64,000 nt of DNA from Thermaerobacter sp. FW80 (GTDB lineage: Bacteria > Bacillota > Sulfobacillia > Thermaerobacterales > Thermaerobacteraceae), in contig NZ_CP037895.1 in assembly GCF_004634385.1 (NCBI RefSeq), forward strand, positions 1,277,245 through 1,341,244, given 5' to 3'. Below are positions 27,132 to 36,535 of the stretch, in pieces. Position numbers and translations under genes: made by a program. The notes under the pieces are model-generated. The model ran no database searches and was not told the origin of the DNA. It worked only from the letters and a program-made list of their open reading frames with translations. Position 1 is the first letter of the stretch, and every line of letters starts with the position of its first letter.

Positions 27132-28895
27132 ATGTCCACGGCTTCCTCGCGCTACACCCCCCGCCAGCGGGCGCTCCTGGCCCGCTACGTCAGCAACCTC
27201 GATGGCAACGTGTATGCGATCTACAACCTGCCCGAAGAGGTCGTGGCGGTGATCTTCGCCTACGTCAGCCGCAGCCCGCGCAGCTTCCGGGAGAACCTCC
27301 TGCGTCTGATGGAGGATCCCGAGCTGGACCTGCTGGCGGGTCTGCCAGCCCAGCCCCAGCCGGTGTCGGCCGCCAGCGCGGAGCAGGTGGCCGCGGCGGC
27401 GGACGATGAGGACCGAGGTTCTGCGCTGGCTCCGTCGGCTGCGGCGGCTGACGTCGCGGGGTCCGTGGCCATCGCGGCGGAAAAGGCGCGCAAGTTCCAC
27501 GAGAAGTGGGTGGTCGGCTACGGCCACGCGTCGGTGGCCGAACTGGCCAAGGCGGCGGTGGGCATCGAGGGGATCTCGCGCCTGGCCAGCGCGCGGCTCG
27601 AGACGGCCAACCCATGGCTGTCGTTCATCGAATACAGCCAGCGCTACCAGATGCCGCCGCGCGGCGCCTACGTCGTGCCGCCGGAGCTGGAGGCGGCCGG
27701 CGACCCGGCGCTCTTGGAGGACTTCCACCGCGTCCAGGACGTCACCTACGACGCCTACCAGCAGATCTTGCACGGGCTGGTGGAGCACCTGGACCGGGTC
27801 GAACCGGCCCGGGCCGGCGAGACGCCCCGGGCACGGCGCACCCGCCTGGAGAGGCTGGCCTTCGAGGACGCGCGGTACGCGTTGACCCTGGCCGTCCAGA
27901 CGAACCTGGGCATGGTGGGCAACGGGCGCGCCTTGCGCGATGCCATCGTCCGGTTGCTGTCGGATCCGTACGCGGAGACGACCCGCCTGGCCGAGGCGAT
28001 CCGGAGCGAGGTCACCAAGGTGTTGCCCACCCTGGTTCGGTATGCCGAACCCAATCCCCGCATCCGTGCCGCGGAGGAGGGCGTGGCTCGGGGAGTCGCC
28101 GCGGCCCTGGGTCGCTACCGCGAGGTGCGGGCGGTGGCCAGCGACCCGGTGGTGCTGCTGGACTGGACGGGGCGGGACGCCCGCGCCTCCCGCGACGCCA
28201 CGTCCGGCGGGGATGCGACGGGGCCGCGCGCAGCGACCGGCGACGTCCCTGGTACCACCACCCCCGACGAACAAGCCGCCCTGGACGTGGTCCTGAGCGC
28301 TTGGCTCACGGAGTTCGGCTCCGGCGGATGGCCGGAGACGGACGACGTCCTGGCGCGCATGACCCCGGCGGAGAAGATCGCCCTGTTCGCGCGCGCCGTC
28401 GAGGCCTTGGGGCCCCACGACCCGCCGCCGGACGCGCTGAAGTTCGTCCGCTACCGGGTGGAGCTCACCGTGTCCGAGGCCAACTGGCATCAGCTCCTGC
28501 GCCACTCGCGGCGGATGCACTTCGCGCCCCAGGCGCCGGGCATCGAGCACGGCGTCACCGTGCCGCCGCGGGTGCAGGAGGCGGGGCTCGCGCCGGTGCT
28601 GATGCGAGCGGTGGACGCCGCGGAGCGGCTGTTCCTCCGGCTGGTGCGCGCGGGCCTGCCCCTGGCGGCCCACTACGTGGTGACCAATGCCCACCGGCGC
28701 CGGGTGCAGGCCGAGTTCGACCTGTGGCAGCTGTACCACCTGATCACCCTGCGCGGAAAGCCGGAGGCCCAGTGGGACATCCGCCAGACGGTCCACCAGC
28801 TGGCGCGCCGCGTGATGATGGTCCACCCGAATCTGGTGCGGTGCGCGCCCCGCTTGATGGCGGTCCTGGATGGCGGCGGCGAGGGGCAGCCCTAG
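27132..28895 (+). CDS. Large ThyX-like FAD-dependent thymidylate synthase homologue
   Basis: 587 residues, more than twice classic ThyX, belonging to the long double-domain ThyX-like family of Firmicutes. N-terminal part: TPRQRALLARYVSNLDGNVYAIYNLPEEVVAVIFAYVSRSP; then KWVVGYGHASVAELAKAAVGIEGISRLASARLE and WLSFIEYSQRYQMP, equivalent to the ThyX SQRY region. C-terminal half: LHQLLRHS-like segment (QLLRHSRRMHF) and HYVVTNAHRRRVQAEFDLWQLYHLI. The canonical RHRx7S is not present as such. Two Ala/Gly-rich insertions (~residues 78-112, 350-385) break the domains. ATG 27132 matches family N-termini; TTG 27126 is better spaced from GGAGG (27110). Role in dTMP synthesis is uncertain. Confidence 0.75.
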   Translation: MSTASSRYTPRQRALLARYVSNLDGNVYAIYNLPEEVVAVIFAYVSRSPRSFRENLLRLMEDPELDLLAGLPAQPQPVSAASAEQVAAAADDEDRGSALAPSAAAADVAGSVAIAAEKARKFHEKWVVGYGHASVAELAKAAVGIEGISRLASARLETANPWLSFIEYSQRYQMPPRGAYVVPPELEAAGDPALLEDFHRVQDVTYDAYQQILHGLVEHLDRVEPARAGETPRARRTRLERLAFEDARYALTLAVQTNLGMVGNGRALRDAIVRLLSDPYAETTRLAEAIRSEVTKVLPTLVRYAEPNPRIRAAEEGVARGVAAALGRYREVRAVASDPVVLLDWTGRDARASRDATSGGDATGPRAATGDVPGTTTPDEQAALDVVLSAWLTEFGSGGWPETDDVLARMTPAEKIALFARAVEALGPHDPPPDALKFVRYRVELTVSEANWHQLLRHSRRMHFAPQAPGIEHGVTVPPRVQEAGLAPVLMRAVDAAERLFLRLVRAGLPLAAHYVVTNAHRRRVQAEFDLWQLYHLITLRGKPEAQWDIRQTVHQLARRVMMVHPNLVRCAPRLMAVLDGGGEGQP

Positions 28896-29114
28896 GCGAG
28901 GGTGCTGCGTGGAGCGGGGCCCGTGCGGGTCCTTGGGAGCGTCACCGGCGGCTCCCGCCGGACCGGAAGTGCGTAATAGGACAGGCCTCGCGGGGCGATC
29001 GCCCGGCCGTCGCCGGATGCGGCCGGTCCGAAGGCGGCCCGTTGTGGCGGTCGCCGCGCCTGTGTTACGATGCTCGTGCACGCGCGGGTGGGGACGCGCC
29101 CGCGCGTGCCAAGC
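28896..29114. other. Leader of the tRNA-Leu gene
   Basis: About 220 bases holding the tRNA promoter (29042-29071) and an 11-bp inverted repeat GCACGCGCGGG (29078-29088 with 29099-29109) between promoter and tRNA, which could fold in the precursor. Confidence 0.6.
29042..29071 (+). promoter_or_regulatory. Promoter of tRNA-Leu
   Basis: TTGTGG (29042-29047) and TACGAT (29066-29071), spacing 18, 44 bases before the mature tRNA. Confidence 0.6.
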
Positions 29115-29198
29115 GCCGGGGTGTCGGAACTGGTAGACGAGGCGGACTCAAAATCCGCTGGGCGCGAGCCCGTGCGGGTTCGACTCCCGCCCCCGGCA
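29115..29198 (+). tRNA. tRNA-Leu (anticodon CAA)
   Basis: 84 bases with acceptor GCCGGGG pairing CCCCGGC, discriminator A, D-loop AACTGGTAGACG, anticodon stem GCGGA/TCCGC around the loop CTCAAAA (anticodon CAA, reads UUG), a long variable arm and GGTTCGACTCC in the T arm. The genomic 3' end is ACC followed by G, so the terminal A of CCA is added post-transcriptionally. Confidence 0.95.
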
Positions 29199-29222
29199 CC
29201 GACCAGCACTGCGGCTGCGCGT

Positions 29223-29253
29223 GGCCCCGTCGGGGAGACGTCCCGGCGGGGCC
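29223..29253 (+). terminator. Terminator after tRNA-Leu
   Basis: A 12-bp stem (GGCCCCGTCGGG with 29242-29253, one G-T pair) begins 25 bases after the tRNA and is followed by a modest T-rich stretch (CCTTGTTG). Confidence 0.6.
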
Positions 29254-29339
29254 GGATCCTTGTTGCGGGTCGGAGGGAACGCGGCAACGGGCATGTTGAG
29301 CCGCCCGCACGCCACCGCATGGGGAGGGGGCGGCGCACG

Positions 29340-31037
<1,698 letters not shown>

Positions 31038-31367
31038 GAACCCGCACGACGGTATCGCAATCGACGATGGTCCCGCTCGTACCCTTCGCAGGGAAGCCCG
31101 ACGTCCTGTGCCGGCAGCGTCGCGCTGCCGAGAACCGGGGAGTCGCCAGCCGCCCCCGTGGTCGCCTCGCGCCTGGTGTCCTGTTTCACTCCCCATCCGA
31201 GTCCCTGCCTTCGACCGCCGCCAGGGCGCGGGCCAATCCCCCGGAAGGAACGTGCCGTTTGGGTGCCGCGGGGCAAGGGGTCAGAAGGAGGCGTGCCATT
31301 AGAGAGCAAATTGATATCAACAAGATATCGCAAGACGCGTGCTCGCGCTCCGGGGAGGTCAGTGCCG
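31038..31367. other. Spacer with an AT-rich island
   Basis: 330 bases. The first 260 are ordinary. At 31297-31335 there is a conspicuous AT-rich stretch containing the 10-bp palindrome TTGATATCAA (31311-31320) and a second GATATC shortly after (31324-31329). An unused AGAAGGAGG (31283-31291) lies just before it. Confidence 0.5.
31311..31329. promoter_or_regulatory. TTGATATCAA palindrome plus second GATATC (candidate operator)
   Basis: An exact 10-bp palindrome with a repeated GATATC core 11 bases further on. It stands out against the surrounding sequence and lies ~40 bases before a small lipoprotein gene. No known operator is recognised. Confidence 0.35.
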
Positions 31368-31597
31368 ATGCAGGAGACGCGGGTCCGTGCCCGGCCGGGG
31401 ATCCTCGGCCTGCTGGTGGTGTTGTTCTTGTCGGCTGGGGGTGTGTACCTCTGGAGATGGCCCTGGCCGAGGTGCAGCGCAGCGGCCTGGTGGACCTGGA
31501 TCACGAGCGCCGCGCCGTCATGATCAACAACCTGATGGTCGCCATCGTCGGCGAGCGAGCCGCGCAGCCGGTGATCAACACCGGCACCATCTACTGA
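31368..31597 (+). pseudogene. Small lipoprotein gene with a frameshift in a G run
   Basis: ATG 31368 has GGGGAGG 9 bases upstream and encodes MQETRVRARPGILGLLVV, then a hydrophobic run ending LFLSAGG. The G5 run at 31437-31441 breaks the frame. One extra G would give ...LSAGGCVPLEMALAEV and a continuous 76-codon gene ending PVINTGTIY at 31597. The repaired version has a lipobox (SAGGC) after a signal peptide. Downstream codons have the local G/C-ending bias, so both halves look coding. A real mutation, phase variation and a base-call error remain possible. No family is recognised. Confidence 0.55.
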
Positions 31598-31672
31598 TAC
31601 GGACTGAACCGGCGAATGGGACCGTCGAATGGGGCGTTCGCATCCCCGTCGCGTGCCGTCGCCGCGTTCGGC

Positions 31673-31685
31673 GGACGAACCGGCA
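31673..31685 (-). repeat. Palindrome half-site upstream of the RHH gene
   Basis: GGACGAACCGGCA (12 of 13) in the spacer 31598-31793. Confidence 0.6.
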
Positions 31686-31793
31686 GCGGCGGGGAGCAAC
31701 GGGATGCGGTCGGGGCGGGGCGCCCGGGCGCGCGGCCCGATGGGTCGCATGGCCGGCATCCCGCCCCGTCCCTCCCACGGGAAGGGAGCAGCC

Positions 31794-32096
31794 GTGCCCG
31801 AGAGACGGCGGCAGCAAGCGAAGAAGCGCTTCCTCCTTCGGCTCGACCCGGCGATCTACGACGCGCTGCGGCGCTGGGCCGACGACGAGTGGCGCAGCGT
31901 GAACGCGCAGATCGAGTACGTCCTGCGCGACGCCCTGCGGCGGGCGGGCCGGTTGCCCGGAACCCGCTCCCGCCCGCGGGCCGCTGGGGAGGAGCGGCCG
32001 GAGCCGCCCGCGGGGCACGCCGACGACGGACCGCGAAGCGGCGCACCGCCGGGGCCGCGGTCCGAGCCTTTGGACCGACGTTCGGCGGAGGATTAA
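31794..32096 (+). CDS. Ribbon-helix-helix (Arc/HicB-type) DNA-binding protein
   Basis: 100 residues. The first half is an Arc-type RHH domain: KKRFLLRLDPAIYDALRRWADDEWRSVNAQIEYVLRDAL, with the beta strand FLLRLDP followed by two helices and the NAQIE segment typical of Arc-like proteins. The second half is a disordered Pro/Arg/Gly tail. RHH proteins of this type act as repressors or antitoxins; no toxin gene is adjacent, and the next gene is PTS IIB 45 bases on, so a local PTS repressor is possible. GTG 31794 follows GAAGGGAG at 5 bases. Confidence 0.8.
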   Translation: MPERRRQQAKKRFLLRLDPAIYDALRRWADDEWRSVNAQIEYVLRDALRRAGRLPGTRSRPRAAGEERPEPPAGHADDGPRSGAPPGPRSEPLDRRSAED

Positions 32097-32140
32097 AATA
32101 ACACCGGCCGCAGCGGCGGCAGCGGAAGGAGGTTGCGTCC

Positions 32141-32425
32141 GTGTCCGATTCCACGTCTCGACCCATCCGGCTCGTCATCCTCTGCAGCTGGGGAGCGACC
32201 TCCAGCCAGCTGGCGCGCAAGGTGCAGGAAGCCGCCCGGCGGCGGGGCATCGAGCTCGTGGCCGACGCCGGCGGCACCGGCGAGTTCAAGAAGAAGGCCG
32301 GCCAGTTCGACGTCGCCCTCCTGGAGCCCCAGGTGCGCCACCTCAAGGGGGAGGTGGAGCGCGTCGCCGCCGAGCACGGCATCCCGGTCGACGTGGTCGA
32401 CCCACGGGCCTTGACGCCTTCGTGA
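32141..32425 (+). CDS. PTS lactose/cellobiose-type IIB component, C-terminally short
   Basis: 94 residues. LVILCSWGATSSQLARKV places the phosphocysteine at the usual site (Cys ~15), and LLEPQVRHLKGEVERVAAEHGIPVDVVDP matches IIB of the cellobiose type. In LicB-like proteins about 18 more residues follow this point (typically YGMM-G--VL--AL); here the protein ends abruptly in RALTPS. The stop overlaps the IIC start. GTG 32141 follows GGAAGGAGG. The abrupt ends of IIB and IIC at the same place suggest a deletion at the junction. Confidence 0.75.
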   Translation: MSDSTSRPIRLVILCSWGATSSQLARKVQEAARRRGIELVADAGGTGEFKKKAGQFDVALLEPQVRHLKGEVERVAAEHGIPVDVVDPRALTPS

Positions 32426-33612
32426 TCTTCGCCCTGCCCGTCATCTTGACGGGCTCGATCTTCCTCATCGTGGCGAACCCGCCCGCGTCGGTGCAGTGGG
32501 GGCCGATCCAGGCCTGGGCGCGGGCCGTGGAGCCCTATCAGGCGGAGATCCTCTTCCCCTTCCACCTCACCTTCGGGCTCGTGTCGCTGGTGGTGGCCTT
32601 CGGCGTCGGCTACAGCCTGGGCGAGCGGCGCGAGGTGGACTCGGTGCTGGCGGGCATCCTCTCCATGCTCGCCTTCCTGATGACCGCCTTCCCGGTCGAG
32701 GATCTCTCCGCGGTGCGCTTCGGCGACGTGCTGGACAACCTGGGCGGCCAGGGACTGTTCGTCGCCATCCTCATCGCCATCGCCGCCACCGAGCTGATGC
32801 GCCTGTTCGTCCGGAGCGGACTGGCCATCGAGCTGCCGCCCGGCGTGCCGCCCTACGTCCTGCGCACCTTCCGGGCGCTGCTCCCCTTCATGATCGTGCT
32901 CCCCGCGGCGTGGCTCCTGGAGTGGGTGGTGTGGGCGCGCACGGGGATGACGCTGCCCGCGGCGGTGCTCAAGGTATTCAGCCCGCTGGTGGCGGTCTCC
33001 AACTCGTATCCCGCGGCCCTGGGCATGATCGTCTTGATGATGCTGCTGTGGAGCCTGGGGATCCACGGGATGAACGTGGTCTCGTCGGTCGCCTACCCGT
33101 TCTGGATGACCCAGCTGGCCCAGAACGCGGAGGCGGTCAGCGCCGGACAGCCCGCCCACGGCATCGTCACGGAGCCGTTCTTCCACATGTTCGCGCACCT
33201 AGGCGGATCCGGCGCCACGTGGGGCCTGGTGATCTTCATGCTGCTGTCGCGGTCCCACCAGCTGCGCCAGGTCGGGAAGACGGCGCTGATCCCGGCGATC
33301 TTCAACATCAACGAGCCGGTGATCTTCGGGCTTCCCATCGTGCTCAACCCGATCATGATGATCCCGTTCATCCTCGCGCCGGCGGTGATCGTCACGATCA
33401 ACTATCTCCTCTTCGCATCGGGCGTCCTGCCGCCCATCATCGTCCAGCCCCCCTTCACCGTGCCCATCTTCCTCGGCGGCTTCATCGCCACCAGGGGGTC
33501 GGTGCTGGCGGGCCTCGTCCAGGTGATCGATGCGGTCATCGCGGCGCTGATCTACTGGCCCTTCTTCAAGCAGTACGAGCGGACGCTGCTCGCCCAGGAG
33601 CAGAACGGGTGA
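32422..33612 (+). CDS. PTS cellobiose-type IIC permease, N-terminally truncated
   Basis: 396 residues with about ten membrane segments. It matches the cellobiose IIC family: ALPVILTGSIFLIVANPP, LWSLGIHGMNVVSSV, AHLGGSGATWGL and IPAIFNINEPVIFGLPIVLNP (substrate-site NEPVIFG). LicC-like proteins have ~25 residues before the first helix (containing xQRHLxAIRDG). Here GTG 32422 starts within that helix, although the frame just upstream reads LDAFVIFALP, like the end of that segment. The permease may be non-functional or start unusually. Overlaps IIB by 4 bases. Confidence 0.75.
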   Translation: MIFALPVILTGSIFLIVANPPASVQWGPIQAWARAVEPYQAEILFPFHLTFGLVSLVVAFGVGYSLGERREVDSVLAGILSMLAFLMTAFPVEDLSAVRFGDVLDNLGGQGLFVAILIAIAATELMRLFVRSGLAIELPPGVPPYVLRTFRALLPFMIVLPAAWLLEWVVWARTGMTLPAAVLKVFSPLVAVSNSYPAALGMIVLMMLLWSLGIHGMNVVSSVAYPFWMTQLAQNAEAVSAGQPAHGIVTEPFFHMFAHLGGSGATWGLVIFMLLSRSHQLRQVGKTALIPAIFNINEPVIFGLPIVLNPIMMIPFILAPAVIVTINYLLFASGVLPPIIVQPPFTVPIFLGGFIATRGSVLAGLVQVIDAVIAALIYWPFFKQYERTLLAQEQNG

Positions 33613-33862
33613 CGGGCGCTGGCCGGCTCTCCCGCGGACCGCAGGAGGTCGGGGTCGGGTCGGCGCGGTCCTTCCGGGGACCCGTGGGTCGTGGAGGCAG
33701 GGGGGCGTGGCTCAACGCAGGCGGGGTGGGCCGGGGGCGGTGGGGAGGCCCGCACGCCTTCGGGGTTGGCGACGGGACCGGCCTCCGGCGCCGGTGGGCG
33801 ACACGCCGTGGTGCGCCGGGGCGTCAAGCCATGGGGTGACCGGAGTCGAGGAGGGTCTTTGG
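33613..33862. other. Spacer between PTS IIC and IIA
   Basis: 250 bases, very G-rich on the plus strand, with no gene or hairpin that I trust; GAGGAGGG at 33848-33855 is the IIA ribosome site. Confidence 0.5.
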
Positions 33863-34222
33863 TTGGAGAAGCTCGAGCAGGCGATCTTCCAGCTGGTCCT
33901 GCACGGCGGCAACGCCCGGGCCAAGGCCTACGAAGCCCTCGATGCCGCCGAGCGGTTCGACTTCGAGGCGGCGGAGCGCCGCCTCGCCGAAGCCGAGGAG
34001 GAGCTGCAGCAGGGACACCGGTGGCAGACCGAGCTCATCCAGTCGATGGAGCAGGCGCCGCCGAGCTTCCTCGCCATCCACGCCCAGGATCACGTGATGA
34101 CGGCCCTGGCCGAGCTCAACCTGGTCAAGCGCCTGGTCCGCGCCTACCGCACCCTGGACGAACTGGCCCGTCGGCTGGCCGCCCTGGAGGAAGGCAACGG
34201 CAGGCAGGCGGCGCAGGACTGA
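33863..34222 (+). CDS. PTS lactose/cellobiose-type IIA component
   Basis: 119 residues, normal length. Three-helix IIA: FQLVLHGGNARAKAYEALDAAERFDFEAAERRLAEAEEEL, and LAIHAQDHVMTALAELNLVKRLV, where the His of HAQDH is the phosphorylation site. It passes phosphate from HPr to IIB. TTG 33863 has GAGGAGGG 7 bases upstream. It closes the PTS cluster (IIB-IIC-gap-IIA); no phospho-beta-glucosidase gene is nearby. A two-way terminator follows immediately. Confidence 0.88.
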   Translation: MEKLEQAIFQLVLHGGNARAKAYEALDAAERFDFEAAERRLAEAEEELQQGHRWQTELIQSMEQAPPSFLAIHAQDHVMTALAELNLVKRLVRAYRTLDELARRLAALEEGNGRQAAQD

Positions 34223-34226
34223 CGCC

Positions 34227-34258
34227 GGATGGGGCCGCGCCTCAGCGCGGCCCCATCC
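34227..34258. terminator. Bidirectional terminator overlapping the SDR stop codon
   Basis: A perfect 14-bp stem, GGATGGGGCCGCGC (34227-34240) with 34245-34258, loop CTCA. The SDR stop codon lies in the loop and its last four codons in one arm; the IIA stop is 4 bases away. It serves two convergent genes. Confidence 0.75.
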
Positions 34259-35009
34259 GCAGCGCCCCGTCCAGCCGGATGACCTCGCCGTTCAGCATCG
34301 GGTTCTCGACGATGTGCCGGACCAGCATGGCGTACTCCCGCGGTCGGCCCAGGCGGGGCGGGAAGGGGACCTGCTGCTCCAGGGACTTGCGGGCGGGCTC
34401 CGGCAGCCCCGCCATCATCGGCGTGTCGAAGATGCCTGGCGCGATGGCCACGACGCGGATCCCGTGCCGGGCCAGCTCCCGGGCGATGGGGAGGGTCATG
34501 GCCGCCACGCCGCCTTTGGAGGCCGAATAGGCCGGCTGGCCGATCTGGCCGTCGAAGGCCGCCACCGAAGCGGTGTTCACGATGACGCCGCGCTCGCCCT
34601 CGGCGTTGGGCTCCTGCTGGGCCATGACCGCCGCCGCCAGCCGGATCACGTTGAAGGTTCCCACCAGGTTGACCTCGATGACGCGGCGGAACCGGTCCAG
34701 GTCGTGGGGCCCCTCCCGGCCCAAGACCTTCTCCGCGATGGCGATGCCGGCGCAGTTGACGACGCCGTGCAATCCGCCGAAGGCGTCGACGGCCGTCCGG
34801 ACCGCCTGCTGCACGCTCTCCGCGTCGGTCACGTCGGTGGGGACGAACCGGCCGCGCTCGCCCAGCCGCGCGGCCACCGCCTCCCCGGCCGGACGATTGA
34901 TATCGGCGATCACCACGCGACCACCGACCTCGGCCAGCAGCTCGGCGGTGGCCGCACCCAGGCCGGAGCCGCCGCCGGTCACGAGGAACGTGGCACCCTG
35001 AACCTCCAA
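34242..35009 (-). CDS. SDR oxidoreductase, 3-hydroxyacyl-CoA dehydrogenase type
   Basis: 255 residues. Classical [23 protein letters not shown] (NAD-binding TGGxSGLG), VVNCAGIA, N in [13 protein letters not shown], catalytic Ser in [16 protein letters not shown] (Tyr/Lys) and [10 protein letters not shown]. The segment around [11 protein letters not shown] and the extended loop at [15 protein letters not shown] resemble type-10 17-beta-HSD/3-hydroxyacyl-CoA dehydrogenases. TTG 35009 follows GGAGAGGAGG at 7 bases. Last gene of a minus-strand acyl-CoA run. Confidence 0.88.
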   Translation of the reverse strand: MEVQGATFLVTGGGSGLGAATAELLAEVGGRVVIADINRPAGEAVAARLGERGRFVPTDVTDAESVQQAVRTAVDAFGGLHGVVNCAGIAIAEKVLGREGPHDLDRFRRVIEVNLVGTFNVIRLAAAVMAQQEPNAEGERGVIVNTASVAAFDGQIGQPAYSASKGGVAAMTLPIARELARHGIRVVAIAPGIFDTPMMAGLPEPARKSLEQQVPFPPRLGRPREYAMLVRHIVENPMLNGEVIRLDGALRMGPR

Positions 35010-35245
35010 GGACGGACCTCCTCTCCGGCAAGGTTCATCCCGCCCGTTCTCTGCCCCTCTACCCTTCAGCCGCCCCTTCCCGGGGCGACCACCCGCCCGT
35101 GGGATGGGCCCGCGGGCGGACGGACGCCGGCGAGCCCGGCGGGGTGGGGGGTGGGTTGGGCTGGTGGTCCCGCTGCCCATCCTTCGTCGCCGCTGCCCCG
35201 TCGCTGCACCAGCGCAGCCACTGGTGTCGCCTGACGTGGGTGGCG

Positions 35246-36406
35246 CTACGCGAGCCGCTCGATGATGGTGCACGTGGCCATGCCGTGCCCGATGCACATG
35301 ACCTGCAGGCCGAACTGGCCTCCCGTGGCCTCCAGCCCCGCCAGCATCTTCGCCATCAATCCGGCCCCCGTGGCCCCCAGGGGGTGCCCGTGGGCGATGG
35401 CTCCGCCCCAGGGGTTCACCTTCTCCATGTCCGGGTCCAGTTCCCGGGCCCAGGCCAGCACCACGGTGGCGAAGGCCTCGTTGATCTCGATCCAGTCGAT
35501 GTCGCGGAGGGTGAGGCCGGCGCGCTCCAGGGCCAACCGCGTGGCCGGGATCACCCCCGTCAGCTGCATCGTCGGGTCGTCGCCCACCACCACGCGGGTC
35601 CGGAAGCGGGCCTTGGGGCGGAGGCCCGCGGCCCGTGCCGCCTCGCGATCCGCCACCAGCACCGCTGCCGCCCCATCGGAGATCTGGCTGCTGTTGCCCG
35701 CAGTGACGATGCCCTTGCCCTGGGGCCGGAAGGCCAGGGGCAGGGCGGCCATGCGCCCCAGGTCGACCCGGTCGCGGATGCCTTCATCCCGGGTGACGGT
35801 GACGGGGCGGCCCTCCGGGTCCAGGCCCTCCACGGGCACGATCTCCCGGTTCCTCCCCTCCCGGGCGGCCGCGCTAGCCCGCCGGTGGCTCTCGGCGGAG
35901 TACTCGTCCGCCTCTTGCCGGGAGATGCCCCACCTCTCGGCGATGCGCTCGGCGCTCTCGCCCTGGTGGATGAGCTCGTAGCGGTCCCGCAGTTCGGGGT
36001 TCAGCGTTTCGAAGCCGCCCCGGATGTCGCTGAACATCGGCACCCGGGTCATGCTCTCGACGCCGGCGGCGATCACGAAACGAGCGTCGCCCGCGGCGAT
36101 GGCCTGCGCGGCGAAGTGGATCGCCTGCTGACTCGAGCCGCACATGCGGTTGAGGCTGACCGCCGGCACCGTCACCGGGAACCCGGCCAGCATCACGGCC
36201 AGCCGCCCGATGTTGGCGCCCTGCTCGCCCGTCTGGGTGACACAGCCGGTGACCACGTCGTCCACCGCCCCGGCGTCGAGCCCCGTGCGGTCCAGCAGCC
36301 CCCGCAGGGCCAGGGCCAGCAGCTTGTCGGGTCGGGTCGCCCGATGGACGCCGTCGCGCTTGCCGAAGGGCGTGCGGACTGCCTCGACGATCACGGGTTC
36401 TCCCAC
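35246..36406 (-). CDS. Thiolase (acetyl-CoA C-acyltransferase)
   Basis: 386 residues. Catalytic Cys in [23 protein letters not shown] ([13 protein letters not shown]), [16 protein letters not shown] and C-terminal CIGHGMA carry the thiolase active site (Cys ~89, His, Cys). It is closer to degradative FadA-type enzymes than to biosynthetic ones, by context. It cleaves 3-ketoacyl-CoA or condenses acetyl-CoA. GTG 36406 follows GGGAGGG at 8 bases. Lies between the SDR and acyl-CoA synthetase genes. Confidence 0.93.
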   Translation of the reverse strand: MGEPVIVEAVRTPFGKRDGVHRATRPDKLLALALRGLLDRTGLDAGAVDDVVTGCVTQTGEQGANIGRLAVMLAGFPVTVPAVSLNRMCGSSQQAIHFAAQAIAAGDARFVIAAGVESMTRVPMFSDIRGGFETLNPELRDRYELIHQGESAERIAERWGISRQEADEYSAESHRRASAAAREGRNREIVPVEGLDPEGRPVTVTRDEGIRDRVDLGRMAALPLAFRPQGKGIVTAGNSSQISDGAAAVLVADREAARAAGLRPKARFRTRVVVGDDPTMQLTGVIPATRLALERAGLTLRDIDWIEINEAFATVVLAWARELDPDMEKVNPWGGAIAHGHPLGATGAGLMAKMLAGLEATGGQFGLQVMCIGHGMATCTIIERLA

Positions 36407-36535
36407 GGTTAACCCTCCCCGTGTGGAACCGGCGGCCAAGGGGCTGAAGCGCGCCATTTTGCGAAGCCTTGGCCGTGGTCGGTCCCCACTGGTTCCTTTG
36501 CCCAAGCCCCATCCGGGATGGGTTGCTTGGCGGCC

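Noticed and set aside
31297-31597. Gene starting with ATT after AGAAGGAGG at 31283
   Set aside because: The frame is open to 31597 but the section before 31440 has poor codon structure; the frameshifted lipoprotein reading explains the sequence better.
34838-34853. Palindrome half-site in the SDR gene (GGACGAACCGGCC)
   Set aside because: A 13-base match exists, but it encodes RFVPTD, a natural SDR segment, and not a linker or tail; I do not count it as an inserted copy.
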